A stretch of 64,000 bases of DNA from Promethearchaeota archaeon (GTDB lineage: Archaea > Asgardarchaeota > Lokiarchaeia > Sigyniarchaeales > SOKP01): assembly GCA_019894855.1 (NCBI GenBank), contig JAGXNS010000002.1:1-64000 (forward strand), given 5' to 3'. Each line of letters begins with the position of its first letter. Within the stretch, counting starts at the first letter, position 1. Made by a program: the position numbers and the translations under genes. Shown here piece after piece: positions 53,140 through 62,438 of this stretch. Below the pieces are notes generated by a model that was not told the DNA's origin, searched no databases, and worked only from the letters and a program-made list of their open reading frames with translations.

Positions 53140-56112
53140 TTATCCTAATCTTTCTTTTTTCCACTCTAAATATCCTTTTGTGAGTTTCCCTCTCCATTCT
53201 GCGTTTTTACCTTCCTCTGTGTTATACAATTCCCTCAATTCTTCTTCACTGAGCGCTTGATCTTTCTTATCTGCTTTTTCTTGTTTTTCAGACTCATCTT
53301 TGACAGTATTTTTGGGTGTAGGTTTTTTGGTGGGGGGTTTTTTAGTGGAAGGTTTTTTGGTTGTTGTTGCCTTAGATGTAACTTTAGGTTTTGGGATTCT
53401 TTTGATTTCCTCACGAATTTCGTTTAAGTCAAGGGCTTTAGCTTTGAGCAGAAGAACATCAAGATTTACTGCATCAGAATGATCGGTATGCATAGGATCT
53501 ATACCGTCGTCACCATAGCGGAATTGAATAATATTTTTATCACTGTTCCTTACAGTTCCATCATTTTCTACAATCATGTCTTGTAAAGCGTTTACCAACC
53601 GCCTTTGCATATACCCACTAGTAGAGGTACGAACAGCAGTATCTACTAGCCCTTCTCGACCACCCATTGCATGAAAAAAGAATTCCTCTGGATTTAGTCC
53701 TTTTCGGTAAGAACTCTCGACGAAACCTCTTGCTTTAGGTGTTAAGTCGTCTTGTTTAAAATGTGGAAGAGTTCTTGAACTATATCCTCTATTAATTCTT
53801 TCACCTCTTATCGCCTGCTGGCCCACTACAGCGGACATTTGTCCTAAATTTAAGATGTTTCCTCTAGCTCCCGATTTCGTCATAATTACTGAATGAGCTT
53901 CGTCTCCAATATGGTGAGCTGCGGTTTCTTCGGCCATTTTTCTCGCTTCTGCTAATATTTGTCGTATTCTAAGTTCAAGTGTTTCGCGCATAGAACGTCC
54001 GGGGGCTCTTCTCAAAACCGTCGTGTCATTTTCTCTATATGCTTTGATTAGTTTCTTTGCTTCGATATCAACATCTTTTAATATTTTAAGAATCTTATCA
54101 TAAGCTTCACCGTAGACATAAACTTCATCCAATCCCATTGTCATTCCATTCTGACGGATAACGTACAATAGCATTTTTGTGGCGTTGTCTAAAAATTCTC
54201 TCCCTCGCGCGTTTCCATGATCCTTAATTACACGCTGTAGAATACTATTAGATTGCATAGCACCGAATGAGTTTTCGTCAATAGTTCCCGTTATAAGAAT
54301 ACCGTTTTTGATTACCACATAAGCATCGTATTCACAATCTTCTTCCTTACAAACTTCACATTTTTTACAAAATTTCGATTTTACTTTTATATTCAAATCG
54401 TTCGGAAAAAGAGTGCTAAAAATTTGCTTTCCTGAATATAACTTCTCAGGGACCGTTTTAACTGGAGTAATGTCATCTAAACTAAATCCTGGTTTAGTAG
54501 TAAAGACACCTCCCATATAAAGTAGTTTTAATGCGTCCTTTCTGTCATAAACTGAGTCTAAACTTGTAAATTGAAACACAGAGGAAATAAAGTCTTGAAT
54601 TCCTCCCAGAATTGGGCCACCAAATCTCGGAGATAATATGTGGTTTTGCACTTTCAATAGCAGTTCGGCTTCAGTTCGAGCTTCTTCGCTTTGTGGGACA
54701 TGCAAGTTCATCTCATCACCATCAAAATCGGCGTTGTAAGGTGGACAAACCGTTAAATTTAACCTAAAAGTTCGACCATCCATTATTTTAACCTCGTGAG
54801 CCATAATAGACATTCTATGAAGGGAAGGTTGTCGATTAAACAAAACTAAATCACCGTCAGCTAAATGTCGTTCAACGGTATATCCTGGAGCAAGCATTTC
54901 CGAAATGATTTTACGATTCTTAACGTACCGTAAATCTATCCTTCTTCGATCGCTTCTAATTATATAATTTGCTCCTGGATGATGAAAGGGTCCATTGAGA
55001 ACGAGTTGTTTCATTTCTTCGATGTTCCAATCGTTAATATTTGTAGGTATGGTTAAAATTTTAGCAATTTCCATTGGTACACCTACATCATTAATGCTAA
55101 TGAAAGGGTTTGGAGAAATTACGGAGCGTGCGGAAAAATCAACTCTTTTTCCACTCAAATTGCTTCTAAACCTTCCTTCCTTCCCTTTTAATCTTTGTGT
55201 AAGAGTTCTTAACGCTCTCCCAGATCTATGTCTCGCTGGTGGAATTCCAGAAACCTGATTATCGAAATAGGTTGTAATATGATATTGAAGTAATTCCCAT
55301 AAATCCTCAACGATTAGATGAGGTGCACCTGCATCAATATTTTCTCTAAGTCTTTGGTTAATACGAATAACATCAACTAATTTGTGGGTTAAATCGTCTT
55401 CAGATCTAATTCCACTATCTAACGTAATAGAAGGTCGAGCACAAACAGGTGGAATTGGTAATACCGTAAATATTACCCATTCAAGTCTCGCATTTTCAGG
55501 GGATACTCCTAAAATCCTAAGGTCATTATCTGTCATTTTTTTAAGGCGTTCTAGTATTTCAATAGGAGTAATCCTTCGAGAGCCCTTAGTTTCTTCTTCT
55601 TCATAAAAAGTAGTAGGTTTTTCTATTACAATTTTTTTCTTTTTTGCGCCACAATACGGACAAATTTTACTTTTTCTTGCCTGCTTAAACACATTCTTTG
55701 TAGCATCTTCATCATCTTCAAAGAAAATTCTACGGTGCTTTAATTGTCCTTGCCTAAATGTTTCCATTTCTTCATCTGTTAACATTAACCTTGAGCATTC
55801 AGGACAGATGCTTCTTAGGACTTTGAGGACTTTTTTCGAATAGCCGACATGAATAACGGGCCTTGCTAATTCTATATGACCAAAGTGCCCCATACAATTA
55901 CTAACAAGGTTGCCACAAGTCTGACATCTCTGTCCCGGCTCAATAGTCCCTAACCGTTGATCCATAAGACCACTGGGAATAGGTAAACCATCTTCATCAT
56001 AAGTATCTGCCGTAATTATCCTGGCAGCAGACATTTTTCTAATTTCGTCGGGACTTAATAATCCGAATTTAATTTTTTCAACTAATTTAGTACGACTGAA
56101 TGAATAACTCAT
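53140..56112 (-). CDS. rpoA1: RNA polymerase subunit A' with Lys/Thr/Pro-rich C-terminal segment
   Basis: A 990-residue A' subunit. It has zinc sites near the N-terminus (CQTCGNLVSNCMGHFGHIEL) and CPYCGAKKKK, and the catalytic NADFDGDEMNLHVPQ with the metal-binding Asp triplet. Near the C-terminus, before the conserved EWRGKLTKGY, lies an inserted segment of about 50 residues, rich in TKKP repeats (KKPSTKKPPTKKPTPKN). Ordinary A' subunits are about 880-910 residues. The rpoB and rpoH genes that normally precede it are not here; a 186-bp gap and a divergent gene lie upstream. Confidence 0.96.
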   Translation of the reverse strand: MSYSFSRTKLVEKIKFGLLSPDEIRKMSAARIITADTYDEDGLPIPSGLMDQRLGTIEPGQRCQTCGNLVSNCMGHFGHIELARPVIHVGYSKKVLKVLRSICPECSRLMLTDEEMETFRQGQLKHRRIFFEDDEDATKNVFKQARKSKICPYCGAKKKKIVIEKPTTFYEEEETKGSRRITPIEILERLKKMTDNDLRILGVSPENARLEWVIFTVLPIPPVCARPSITLDSGIRSEDDLTHKLVDVIRINQRLRENIDAGAPHLIVEDLWELLQYHITTYFDNQVSGIPPARHRSGRALRTLTQRLKGKEGRFRSNLSGKRVDFSARSVISPNPFISINDVGVPMEIAKILTIPTNINDWNIEEMKQLVLNGPFHHPGANYIIRSDRRRIDLRYVKNRKIISEMLAPGYTVERHLADGDLVLFNRQPSLHRMSIMAHEVKIMDGRTFRLNLTVCPPYNADFDGDEMNLHVPQSEEARTEAELLLKVQNHILSPRFGGPILGGIQDFISSVFQFTSLDSVYDRKDALKLLYMGGVFTTKPGFSLDDITPVKTVPEKLYSGKQIFSTLFPNDLNIKVKSKFCKKCEVCKEEDCEYDAYVVIKNGILITGTIDENSFGAMQSNSILQRVIKDHGNARGREFLDNATKMLLYVIRQNGMTMGLDEVYVYGEAYDKILKILKDVDIEAKKLIKAYRENDTTVLRRAPGRSMRETLELRIRQILAEARKMAEETAAHHIGDEAHSVIMTKSGARGNILNLGQMSAVVGQQAIRGERINRGYSSRTLPHFKQDDLTPKARGFVESSYRKGLNPEEFFFHAMGGREGLVDTAVRTSTSGYMQRRLVNALQDMIVENDGTVRNSDKNIIQFRYGDDGIDPMHTDHSDAVNLDVLLLKAKALDLNEIREEIKRIPKPKVTSKATTTKKPSTKKPPTKKPTPKNTVKDESEKQEKADKKDQALSEEELRELYNTEEGKNAEWRGKLTKGYLEWKKERLG

Positions 56113-56298
56113 AAATCTAAAATAACCTCAATTTTTGAATTAAAAAGATAAAACAATAAAGAATAAGTTAACAAGTTCTGCACTATAAAAAAACTAAGCA
56201 AGCAAATATTAAAAATTTTTCGGATTAGACATTTTTTTATCTATTCTATTATTACTTTATATCAAGTAGTTTATTTTATAGATGTATTCACTCACGCA

Positions 56299-56910
56299 AT
56301 GATGAAGATAAAGTCGCTATTTAAAAGTAAATTAATGGTATTCTGCATTCAAATATTGATTTTACTAATATTCAGCGCTATATTTAATTATCAGATTCAA
56401 ATTGATTTTGATTCGAGTACTGACCCTAGAGCAGGGGAGCAACAATTTATTATCCAATTTCTTGCTAACTTATTTTTATATAACACAACTTTTGGTTTTT
56501 TATACATAAATTTTACATGGGTAATTGTTTCGTTATTACCTATTCTCATGTTTAACAATTTCAGAAAAGCTTATTCAATGAATTTAGCAACTTTCTTTTT
56601 TCCTAATTTCTTTTTTTATGTTTTCTATTGGAGGTATTCAATAACATCCTTTAGTTCTGTTTTCCCAACTTTTTTAGTCGAAACTGTCGCGCTAGCAATT
56701 ACACTCGTAATAATTTCCATAGGGTTGTCATTTGTCTTAAAATTAATTAGAAGTGAAGAAAAGAAAATAGATATAAAAGATATTGAATTAAAAAATAGAT
56801 CAGAATGCCCTCAATGTGGAGCTAAATTCGATTCAAAACCAGAATATTGTTATAACTGTAATACTTATTTAAAAGAAGAATTAGGGGAAATAATTGGAAG
56901 CGAGAAATGA
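56299..56910 (+). CDS. Membrane protein with C-terminal zinc ribbon
   Basis: 203 residues. About four hydrophobic segments cover residues 10-155, then a short charged linker (RSEEKKIDIKDIELKNRS) and a four-cysteine zinc ribbon (CPQCGAKFDSKPEYCYNC). The ribbon of this kind is common in archaeal hypothetical proteins. It is followed after 4 bp by the acyl-CoA synthetase-like gene, so it is likely co-transcribed. Function unknown. Confidence 0.65.
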   Translation: MMKIKSLFKSKLMVFCIQILILLIFSAIFNYQIQIDFDSSTDPRAGEQQFIIQFLANLFLYNTTFGFLYINFTWVIVSLLPILMFNNFRKAYSMNLATFFFPNFFFYVFYWRYSITSFSSVFPTFLVETVALAITLVIISIGLSFVLKLIRSEEKKIDIKDIELKNRSECPQCGAKFDSKPEYCYNCNTYLKEELGEIIGSEK

Positions 56911-56914
56911 AAAA

Positions 56915-58348
56915 ATGTCATTTGAACGATTGTTTAAACCAAAAAATGTTCTAATATATGATGCAAAACCCAAAATTTCGTTTTTTATAGATGGATTTAT
57001 TAGACAAGGATACAATTTGAAAAATCTCTATCTCGTTTCTACTCAAGTTAAAGAAATTTTAGGCATAAAATGTTTAAAATCTGTCGACGATGTTCCTGTT
57101 GATTCGATCGATCTCGTTATTTTATCCGTTAGAAGAGACAATTTGGTTAAGGAATTATCAAACTTATTATCTCGTAAAATAATTAAGTTTATTCATATTT
57201 TTACAGCGGGTACTGGAGAATTTGACGAAAAAGGTGCTAATATTGAAAGGGAAATTAAAGAAATTCTTAATGCCTATTCCTCTACGAGAAGCATAGGTCC
57301 AAATTGTATGGGTTTGTATTGCCCACAAGGAAAAATAGCATATTACTCCTCTTTTCCTACCGAAAATGGGGATGTAGGATTAATTTTTCAGTCTGGAGAT
57401 TTACATTCTAAGATGGTTAAGTTTGGTTCTCGAAGATACAATTTAAGATTTTCGAAAGGGGTTAGTGCAGGAAATTGCATTGATATTCAAGTTTCTGAAT
57501 TATTACAATACTTAAATAATGACAATGAAACGCAAGTTATTTGCGTTTACTTCGAGGGTCTGCCTGTCTTACAAAAAAATGAAGGAAGAAGACTCCTAGA
57601 AGTATTAAAAAATATGAAGAAACCCGTGCTCTTTATGCGCGGAGGAAGAACTGAGAGAGGTCAGGCAGCAGTTTTAACTCACACGGGCTCCTTGGCTTCA
57701 AAAGGTAATATTTGGAAAGCAATTTTTAAACAGACGCCAATTATTGACGTTCCACCGTCTTTAGATGAGCTAATCGATTATACTTACCTATTTTCCAACA
57801 ATATACAACATTATAAAGAAAGAAAGAAAGAAGTGAAGTATCCAAAATCAAAAAATGTTTTAGTAGTTTTATGGTCTGGTGGTTTTGGGATTTTAGCTAC
57901 TGATATTTTAACTGAATTAGGACTGAACCTACCGATTATATCAGGAAAAAAATTAGACGCCCTAAAACAGATATATCCTATTAGGGTTGGGAGCTTAACT
58001 AATCCTTTGGATATGCCTTGGATTATTTCAAGTAAGGTGTATTCGGAGGTTTGTAAGGCGGCGATAGATGATACTATCGATTTAGTATTGATAGTAACAG
58101 ATGCTTGGAGAGATTTGGATGATGATAAATTTAAAAATTTTTATATCAATTTACTTGGAATTAGAACGCATGTAGAATCTTTAGATAAAATCTTTGTGAT
58201 TATATTGCCGCAGTATCCTAGCGAATCACGGCAGATATTATCCAATAAATTGAAAAATGATGGATTTCTCGTGTATGAATCAATAGAAAGCGCAGCAAGG
58301 TCGTTTTTGAAATTATATGAATATGGTAATAAGAGGAAAGTAGTTTAA
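56915..58348 (+). CDS. Acyl-CoA synthetase (NDP-forming) alpha-like protein
   Basis: About 477 residues from ATG at 56915, 5 bases after the stop of the previous gene. It has a CoA-binding Rossmann domain (LFKPKNVLIYDAKPK, then SIGPNCMGLYCPQ), two succinyl-CoA-ligase-like domains (GLIFQSGDLHSKMVKFGS... GVSAGNCIDIQ) and a conserved HTGSLASKG, the place of the phospho-His region in ADP-forming acetyl-CoA synthetases. Such enzymes yield ATP from acyl-CoA in archaea. The beta (ATP-grasp) subunit is not adjacent, and the substrate is unknown. Confidence 0.78.
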   Translation: MSFERLFKPKNVLIYDAKPKISFFIDGFIRQGYNLKNLYLVSTQVKEILGIKCLKSVDDVPVDSIDLVILSVRRDNLVKELSNLLSRKIIKFIHIFTAGTGEFDEKGANIEREIKEILNAYSSTRSIGPNCMGLYCPQGKIAYYSSFPTENGDVGLIFQSGDLHSKMVKFGSRRYNLRFSKGVSAGNCIDIQVSELLQYLNNDNETQVICVYFEGLPVLQKNEGRRLLEVLKNMKKPVLFMRGGRTERGQAAVLTHTGSLASKGNIWKAIFKQTPIIDVPPSLDELIDYTYLFSNNIQHYKERKKEVKYPKSKNVLVVLWSGGFGILATDILTELGLNLPIISGKKLDALKQIYPIRVGSLTNPLDMPWIISSKVYSEVCKAAIDDTIDLVLIVTDAWRDLDDDKFKNFYINLLGIRTHVESLDKIFVIILPQYPSESRQILSNKLKNDGFLVYESIESAARSFLKLYEYGNKRKVV

Positions 58349-59304
58349 TGACTGGAGAATTAATCGCAATTTTCGCAGTCTTAACTTTTGTAATATCAAA
58401 CGTCCTCTTTCGAAAAACTGAGCGGCATGCTAGCCCTGTTTTTATTAACTTTTTTCGTACTGCAATTGGAACTTTAACATTTATAGTAATCGCTGTTATT
58501 TTAGGTATTTTTACATATATATTCTTATTACCATGGAATTTGTGGTTAATAACATTCCTAAGTTTTCTTTTTGGACAAGTAATTGGAGACACAGCGTATT
58601 TTAAAGCGCAAAAAGAACTTGGTACTACACTTGCTTTAGCGGTTTCAATGACATTTCCTGTATTTACCGTTCTTCTATCATTACTTTTTCTAAACCGTGC
58701 TTTTGACTATAAGATAATTCTGTCGATTGTTCTTATTGGGTCAGGGATCATAGTAATAGGGAAGTCCAAAATAATCACTGAAAACAAAAACTCAATAGAT
58801 TTGGAAACTCACCCTCAAAAATTAATTTCTCATACGTCCTATAAACCAATCGTATACGCCTTAATCGCTTCACTTGGATGGGCTATAGGTCTTGTCATAA
58901 TAGATTATGTGACGAATCAAATTGATCAAATATTAGTTTCAAATGGAATAAGTTCTATTATTAGCAATGTAATTCGCTTTCCATTTGCTCTGCTGATCTT
59001 ATTCTTAATGGTTTGGAGAGAAAATAGATTTGGTGATGGTAACCAAAATTTATTCTCATATAGAAAACCTTCTAAAACATGGTCTATTCTGCTTATAGCA
59101 TCCATTATTGGTACTTCTTTAGGAGCGTATTTATATACTGAAGCAGCTCACACAGCTGGAGCCATTGTGATGTCATTATTAGCGAGTGCAAGCCCTTTGT
59201 TTTCACTTCCACTAACCTATTGGTTGAATAAAGAAAGGATTAGTAAATACGGTTTTTTAGGAGTACTTGCTACAATCTTAGGAGTAGTTGTGGTTATAAT
59301 ATAA
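58348..59304 (+). CDS. EamA/DMT-family transporter 1
   Basis: A 318-residue protein with ten predicted membrane segments in two EamA repeats (first about 1-135, second about 170-318). Repeat signatures: LSFLFGQVIGDTAYFKAQKE and LIASIIGTSLGAYLYTEAA. The start overlaps the upstream stop by one base (TAATG), so it is translationally coupled to the acyl-CoA synthetase-like gene. Substrate cannot be predicted; export of an amino acid or metabolite is typical of the family. Confidence 0.85.
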   Translation: MTGELIAIFAVLTFVISNVLFRKTERHASPVFINFFRTAIGTLTFIVIAVILGIFTYIFLLPWNLWLITFLSFLFGQVIGDTAYFKAQKELGTTLALAVSMTFPVFTVLLSLLFLNRAFDYKIILSIVLIGSGIIVIGKSKIITENKNSIDLETHPQKLISHTSYKPIVYALIASLGWAIGLVIIDYVTNQIDQILVSNGISSIISNVIRFPFALLILFLMVWRENRFGDGNQNLFSYRKPSKTWSILLIASIIGTSLGAYLYTEAAHTAGAIVMSLLASASPLFSLPLTYWLNKERISKYGFLGVLATILGVVVVII

Positions 59305-59320
59305 AATTTTAAAGGATTGT

Positions 59321-59899
59321 TTAGAGCAGTTTGTCGTACGTAAAGTTATGAAGATCAAGAATTTTTTTCGTCATCTCTACGAAAATTTCTCGTATATTAT
59401 AATTTTTCTTCGCAGAAGTCTTAAAAAATTCAACATCATTATGTTTTTTTCTAAAACTCTCTATAACTAACTCGTCAACTTTTTCCGGTTTTTTTGCTAA
59501 ATCACTTTTACATCCTACTAGTAACTTTGGTGTTTTACTTTGTTTCTGTTTTATGAGATGTTCATACCACCAGTCCAAACCAAGTAATGTGTTATTTAGG
59601 TTAAACAAGCTGAATACCATAAATATTCCGTTTGCTCCATGGATATAATAGCTAAACATTTGTTTAAATTGTTCTTGTCCCCCAAAATCCCAAAGAGAAA
59701 GCCTAACATAAGTTTCATCTCCATCTACAATAATAGGAAGGTCATATGTGAAGAAATCAATTCCTATTGTTAGTCGTGTATTCGCGTCAAAAGTATCAAA
59801 GCACAGTCTTCTCGCTATACAAGTTTTTCCTACACCTCCTTGACCGAGTAGGCATATTTTGAAGATATAATGGGGTTGTTTTTCAGGTTCAAATGACAT
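59321..59899 (-). CDS. Ras-like small GTPase with CKSD in G4
   Basis: 192 residues. G1 GQGGVGKT (19-26), G2 Thr in RLTIGIDFF, G3 WDFGGQEQF, G5-like TSAKKNYN. The G4 motif is GCKSDL, not NKxD: Cys replaces the usual Asn. TIGIDFF is Rab/Rac-like. The C-terminus (FTYDKLL) has no prenylation cysteine. It converges on the EamA transporter, 16 bp apart. Confidence 0.88.
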   Translation of the reverse strand: MSFEPEKQPHYIFKICLLGQGGVGKTCIARRLCFDTFDANTRLTIGIDFFTYDLPIIVDGDETYVRLSLWDFGGQEQFKQMFSYYIHGANGIFMVFSLFNLNNTLLGLDWWYEHLIKQKQSKTPKLLVGCKSDLAKKPEKVDELVIESFRKKHNDVEFFKTSAKKNYNIREIFVEMTKKILDLHNFTYDKLL

Positions 59900-60025
59900 T
59901 GAGTTTCAACTACTGTTTAAATTGCTTTAAAAATCTATTAGATTCTAGGAATATACATCACGATTGGTATTAAATCTTTATGTAATAGAGAGAAATTTTT
60001 ATTATCGAATTGAAATATAGGAATT

Positions 60026-60487
60026 ATGAACGAAAAAAATATGTTTCCTGATTATCAACCAAAGATTAATCCGGACTCGCTTGAAGATTATCTAAAAAAG
60101 CCAAGTGAGGTGTATAAAATCCTTGAAGAAATCGGAGAACCTAACATCAATAATCTAAAAACTATTGTAACTAATTTTTTAAAACATAAGAATGCCGCTA
60201 AGAATAATCCTGGAAGTGCTCAGAAGGGAAATGTTGCTATTGGAGCAGACGAAGACCAATATTTTCCCTCGGAAGATGAATTGTTAGTATCAGAATTAGG
60301 AAAATTAATACTACGAGTTACCGGGTCTTATTCCAAACAGCAAATGAAGATATTAAAGTTAAAACATCAAATTAAGTCTCAACGATTGAGCTACCCGGAG
60401 ATAACTTTTAGACATGTGGATGTTATGGGATCAGGCCGATTTTTTTACGCAGAAAAAGCTACGCTGGAAACAAAAATTGAATTGTAA
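60026..60487 (+). CDS. Hypothetical protein
   Basis: 153 residues, soluble, no signal or membrane segment. Two blocks stand out: an N-terminal EDYLKKPSEVYKILEEIGEP and a C-terminal IKSQRLSYPEITFRHVDVM with a strand-rich end (GSGRFFYAEKATLETKIEL). I recognise no family. It is divergent from the GTPase at 59321 (about 125 bp between the starts), so shared control with it is possible. Confidence 0.6.
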   Translation: MNEKNMFPDYQPKINPDSLEDYLKKPSEVYKILEEIGEPNINNLKTIVTNFLKHKNAAKNNPGSAQKGNVAIGADEDQYFPSEDELLVSELGKLILRVTGSYSKQQMKILKLKHQIKSQRLSYPEITFRHVDVMGSGRFFYAEKATLETKIEL

Positions 60488-60828
60488 GTCATTGGATTCT
60501 GCTTAATTGATCGCAACGGGGTGATTTACTTATAAGTGACGAAGAAAAGTTAAGCGAGAAAAATGAATGACTATTTTTTTTTACAAAGCGAATAACTTTA
60601 CGGAATTCTTTTCAATATTTAATTCGTTTACTTTTCTCTTTTGTTTTGCATTTCTCGGATTTAGCTTATATTACTACCGTTACGATCTTCCGAAAGATCA
60701 AAGTTTCAGAAATCCAAATTTATATTGAGTATAAAAATACGGTTAATAATTGACTATTTCAAAAAGATAAAAAGATAAAAAGAAAAAAAAATAAAGATGT
60801 AAATATAGTAAGCTTTCAGGAAATCGCT
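60488..60828. other. Intergenic region with terminator-like tract and one hairpin
   Basis: Two features stand out. A perfect 6-bp hairpin GATCTT (60685-60690) with AAGATC (60695-60700), loop CCGA, whose role is unknown. And an A-rich run at 60761-60791, which on the minus strand is T-rich and would end histone transcription. Self-complementary ACTTATAAGT occurs near 60527. I see no gene. Confidence 0.45.
60761..60791 (-). terminator. Oligo-T tract downstream of the histone gene
   Basis: Reading toward the histone's 3' side, the minus strand runs ATTTTTTTTTCTTTTTATCT and similar, about 40-70 bases past the histone stop. Archaeal polymerases stop at such U-rich tracts, usually without a strong hairpin. 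No other minus-strand gene follows until 59899. Confidence 0.55.
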
Positions 60829-61035
60829 TTAAATTAAGTTGATAGCGATTTTCATATCAGCTTGAGTTACTTTCTTACGACCAGAGTGTTTTGCGATATC
60901 TAAAGCACAGCCAGTTAATGTTTTTGCATATTCTTCTAAATAGTCCATTAACTTATCAACAGCAGCTCTACTTACGATTTCTGCTCCAGCCTTTTTCATT
61001 AAAGCCCGTAAAGGACTCCATGCGAATGCAGCCAT
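60829..61035 (-). CDS. Archaeal histone
   Basis: A 68-residue histone with a single histone fold. It starts MAAFAWSPLRALMKKAGAEI with helix 1, then VSRAAVDKLMDYLEEYAKTL (helix 2), loop 2 residues KHSGRKKVT and the short helix 3 (QADMKIAINLI). RK residues contact DNA. It lacks tails. The gene has a strong ribosome binding site, GGAGG at 61045-61049. It is monocistronic as far as visible. Confidence 0.94.
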   Translation of the reverse strand: MAAFAWSPLRALMKKAGAEIVSRAAVDKLMDYLEEYAKTLTGCALDIAKHSGRKKVTQADMKIAINLI

Positions 61036-61044
61036 TTTTTTATT

Positions 61045-61049
61045 CCTCC
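61045..61049 (-). promoter_or_regulatory. Histone ribosome binding site (GGAGG)
   Basis: GGAGG followed by AATAAAAAA and ATG at 61035: nine bases of spacing. It is a strong canonical site, so histone mRNA has a leader. TATA-like TTTAAATATA (minus strand) occurs near 61097-61106 and again near 61118-61127; the nearer one fits a leader of about 35 bases. Confidence 0.55.
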
Positions 61050-61226
61050 ACTAATTTAAAATTTTTTAAAATTTTGTTATAAATTTATATTGGTATTATA
61101 TTTAAATTGGAATTACTTATATTTAAATGTGTTGGTTGGTCATTGTTTATTCGATTAATTATATCACCCAATTCTGGTCGACAAAAAAAATACTTGTTGA
61201 TAAAAAATATTTTTTTTACTAGCAAT

Positions 61227-61334
61227 ATCAGATCAATAGATCTGATCAAATATTGAGTTCGAATGATAAGGTTGATCAGTCATTCAATGCTAATATAAGA
61301 CTAGTTGGTAAAATTCATAAACCAACGAGCTAGT
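61227..61334. repeat. Three successive inverted repeats between histone and EamA genes
   Basis: Three hairpin-forming inverted repeats in about 110 bp. First: ATCAGATC (61227-61234), AATA, GATCTGAT (61239-61246), perfect 8 bp. Second: GAATGA (61261-61266) with TCATTC (61280-61285). Third: ACTAGTTGGT (61300-61309) with ACCAAC then CTAGT (61321-61334), a long stem with a bulge. They could be operator sites, a structured RNA, or a terminator for the transporter gene that ends at 61439. No coding frame spans them convincingly. Confidence 0.55.
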
Positions 61335-61438
61335 AACTAACTTGTAAATAAGATTTAATTATATCGAAATTTCTTAGTTTTGACTTTTTCTCATTTACAG
61401 GAGAGTTATTCAATTTTTTCAGTAAAATAGGTCAAGAT

Positions 61439-62341
61439 TTATTGATCTATCTTTATTTGTTCAAGTTTAGCTTGCCGTTTAGTGAGTAAAAAAGAACTAC
61501 TTATAATGAGAATAAATCCAATTATCAAATAGATTACTGAAAGAATATTAGATGGCGTCGATAGAAATACAATAAAAAAAGCAAATACGGGTATTGTCTG
61601 AATCGGGACGCTTGTCAATGGGATCAAAATATTAGCTTGACCATATTTAAGCGAGATTTGTCCTATAGTGATTCCAATAGCTACAATTAGGAGTAGGATT
61701 ATGCCAATTATAATTCCAAATATTATTTCTTCTTCAATTATAATTCCATCAACCACATGAGTCACAACTGTAGTTCCCGGACTTGCCCAAACTGTATTCA
61801 GAGAGAGAATCAAACCCGCCTCGATTGCCATTAATAAACCTTTAAACTTTTTGTGTTTTCGACGTAAAACTTCAAACAAAATTGCTAAAGAAAGAACAAC
61901 AATCGTGAACAAAATAATTCTAAAAATAAAATCATAATCAAGGATAATAAATGTAGAAACATCAATTGATAATTGGCTTAAGCCAAGTAGAGTAACGCCA
62001 ATAATCATTAAGATTATACCAAAAATCTCCACTTTTCCTAATGTTTCTTTCAAAATTTTAACAGAACCTAACGCAAGAACAATTAATCCTACAGACATTA
62101 GACCTGGAACCAAGGCAGGTCCTATGAAAATAATCGCTATAAAGTAAAAAACAAGCCCTCCAATAACAATTTGTAATAGAAGCCCCATGAACCATTTTGG
62201 GCTTTTAACAAGACTTCTGATAAACTTTGGGTCATTAGAGTGTTTATTAATAACAGACTTTTGAATAAGAGCTCCAATATAGACCACAATTCCCGCTAGG
62301 AGTGCGAAAATAATTCCTATAAAATAAGTTAAATCAGACAT
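61439..62341 (-). CDS. EamA/DMT-family transporter 2
   Basis: A 300-residue protein with nine or ten membrane segments and duplicated halves (GIILMIIGVTLLGLSQLS and VIYLIIGFILIISSSFLL). The N-terminus (IGIIFALLAGIVVYIGALIQ) and LVKSPKWFMGLLLQ are reminiscent of NIPA-like magnesium transporters of the DMT superfamily; the assignment to that subgroup is tentative. It is divergent from the GH127 gene with about 100 bp between them. Substrate unknown. Confidence 0.78.
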   Translation of the reverse strand: MSDLTYFIGIIFALLAGIVVYIGALIQKSVINKHSNDPKFIRSLVKSPKWFMGLLLQIVIGGLVFYFIAIIFIGPALVPGLMSVGLIVLALGSVKILKETLGKVEIFGIILMIIGVTLLGLSQLSIDVSTFIILDYDFIFRIILFTIVVLSLAILFEVLRRKHKKFKGLLMAIEAGLILSLNTVWASPGTTVVTHVVDGIIIEEEIIFGIIIGIILLLIVAIGITIGQISLKYGQANILIPLTSVPIQTIPVFAFFIVFLSTPSNILSVIYLIIGFILIISSSFLLTKRQAKLEQIKIDQ

Positions 62342-62438
62342 GTTTTATTTTCACTTTATGGATTGAATAATTAAAATATTTTATTTTCTATTCTTAATTA
62401 TTTTTTCTATATTTTTTTAAAAACGCAGTCTTTTAAAG

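Noticed and set aside
53300-53482. Open frame on the plus strand inside rpoA1
   Set aside because: Mirror of the Lys/Thr/Pro repeat of A'; a shadow of a repetitive coding region.
60500-60600. Possible C/D box small RNA (GTGATTT, GTGACGA)
   Set aside because: C-box matches are imperfect and no CTGA D box lies at the right spacing.
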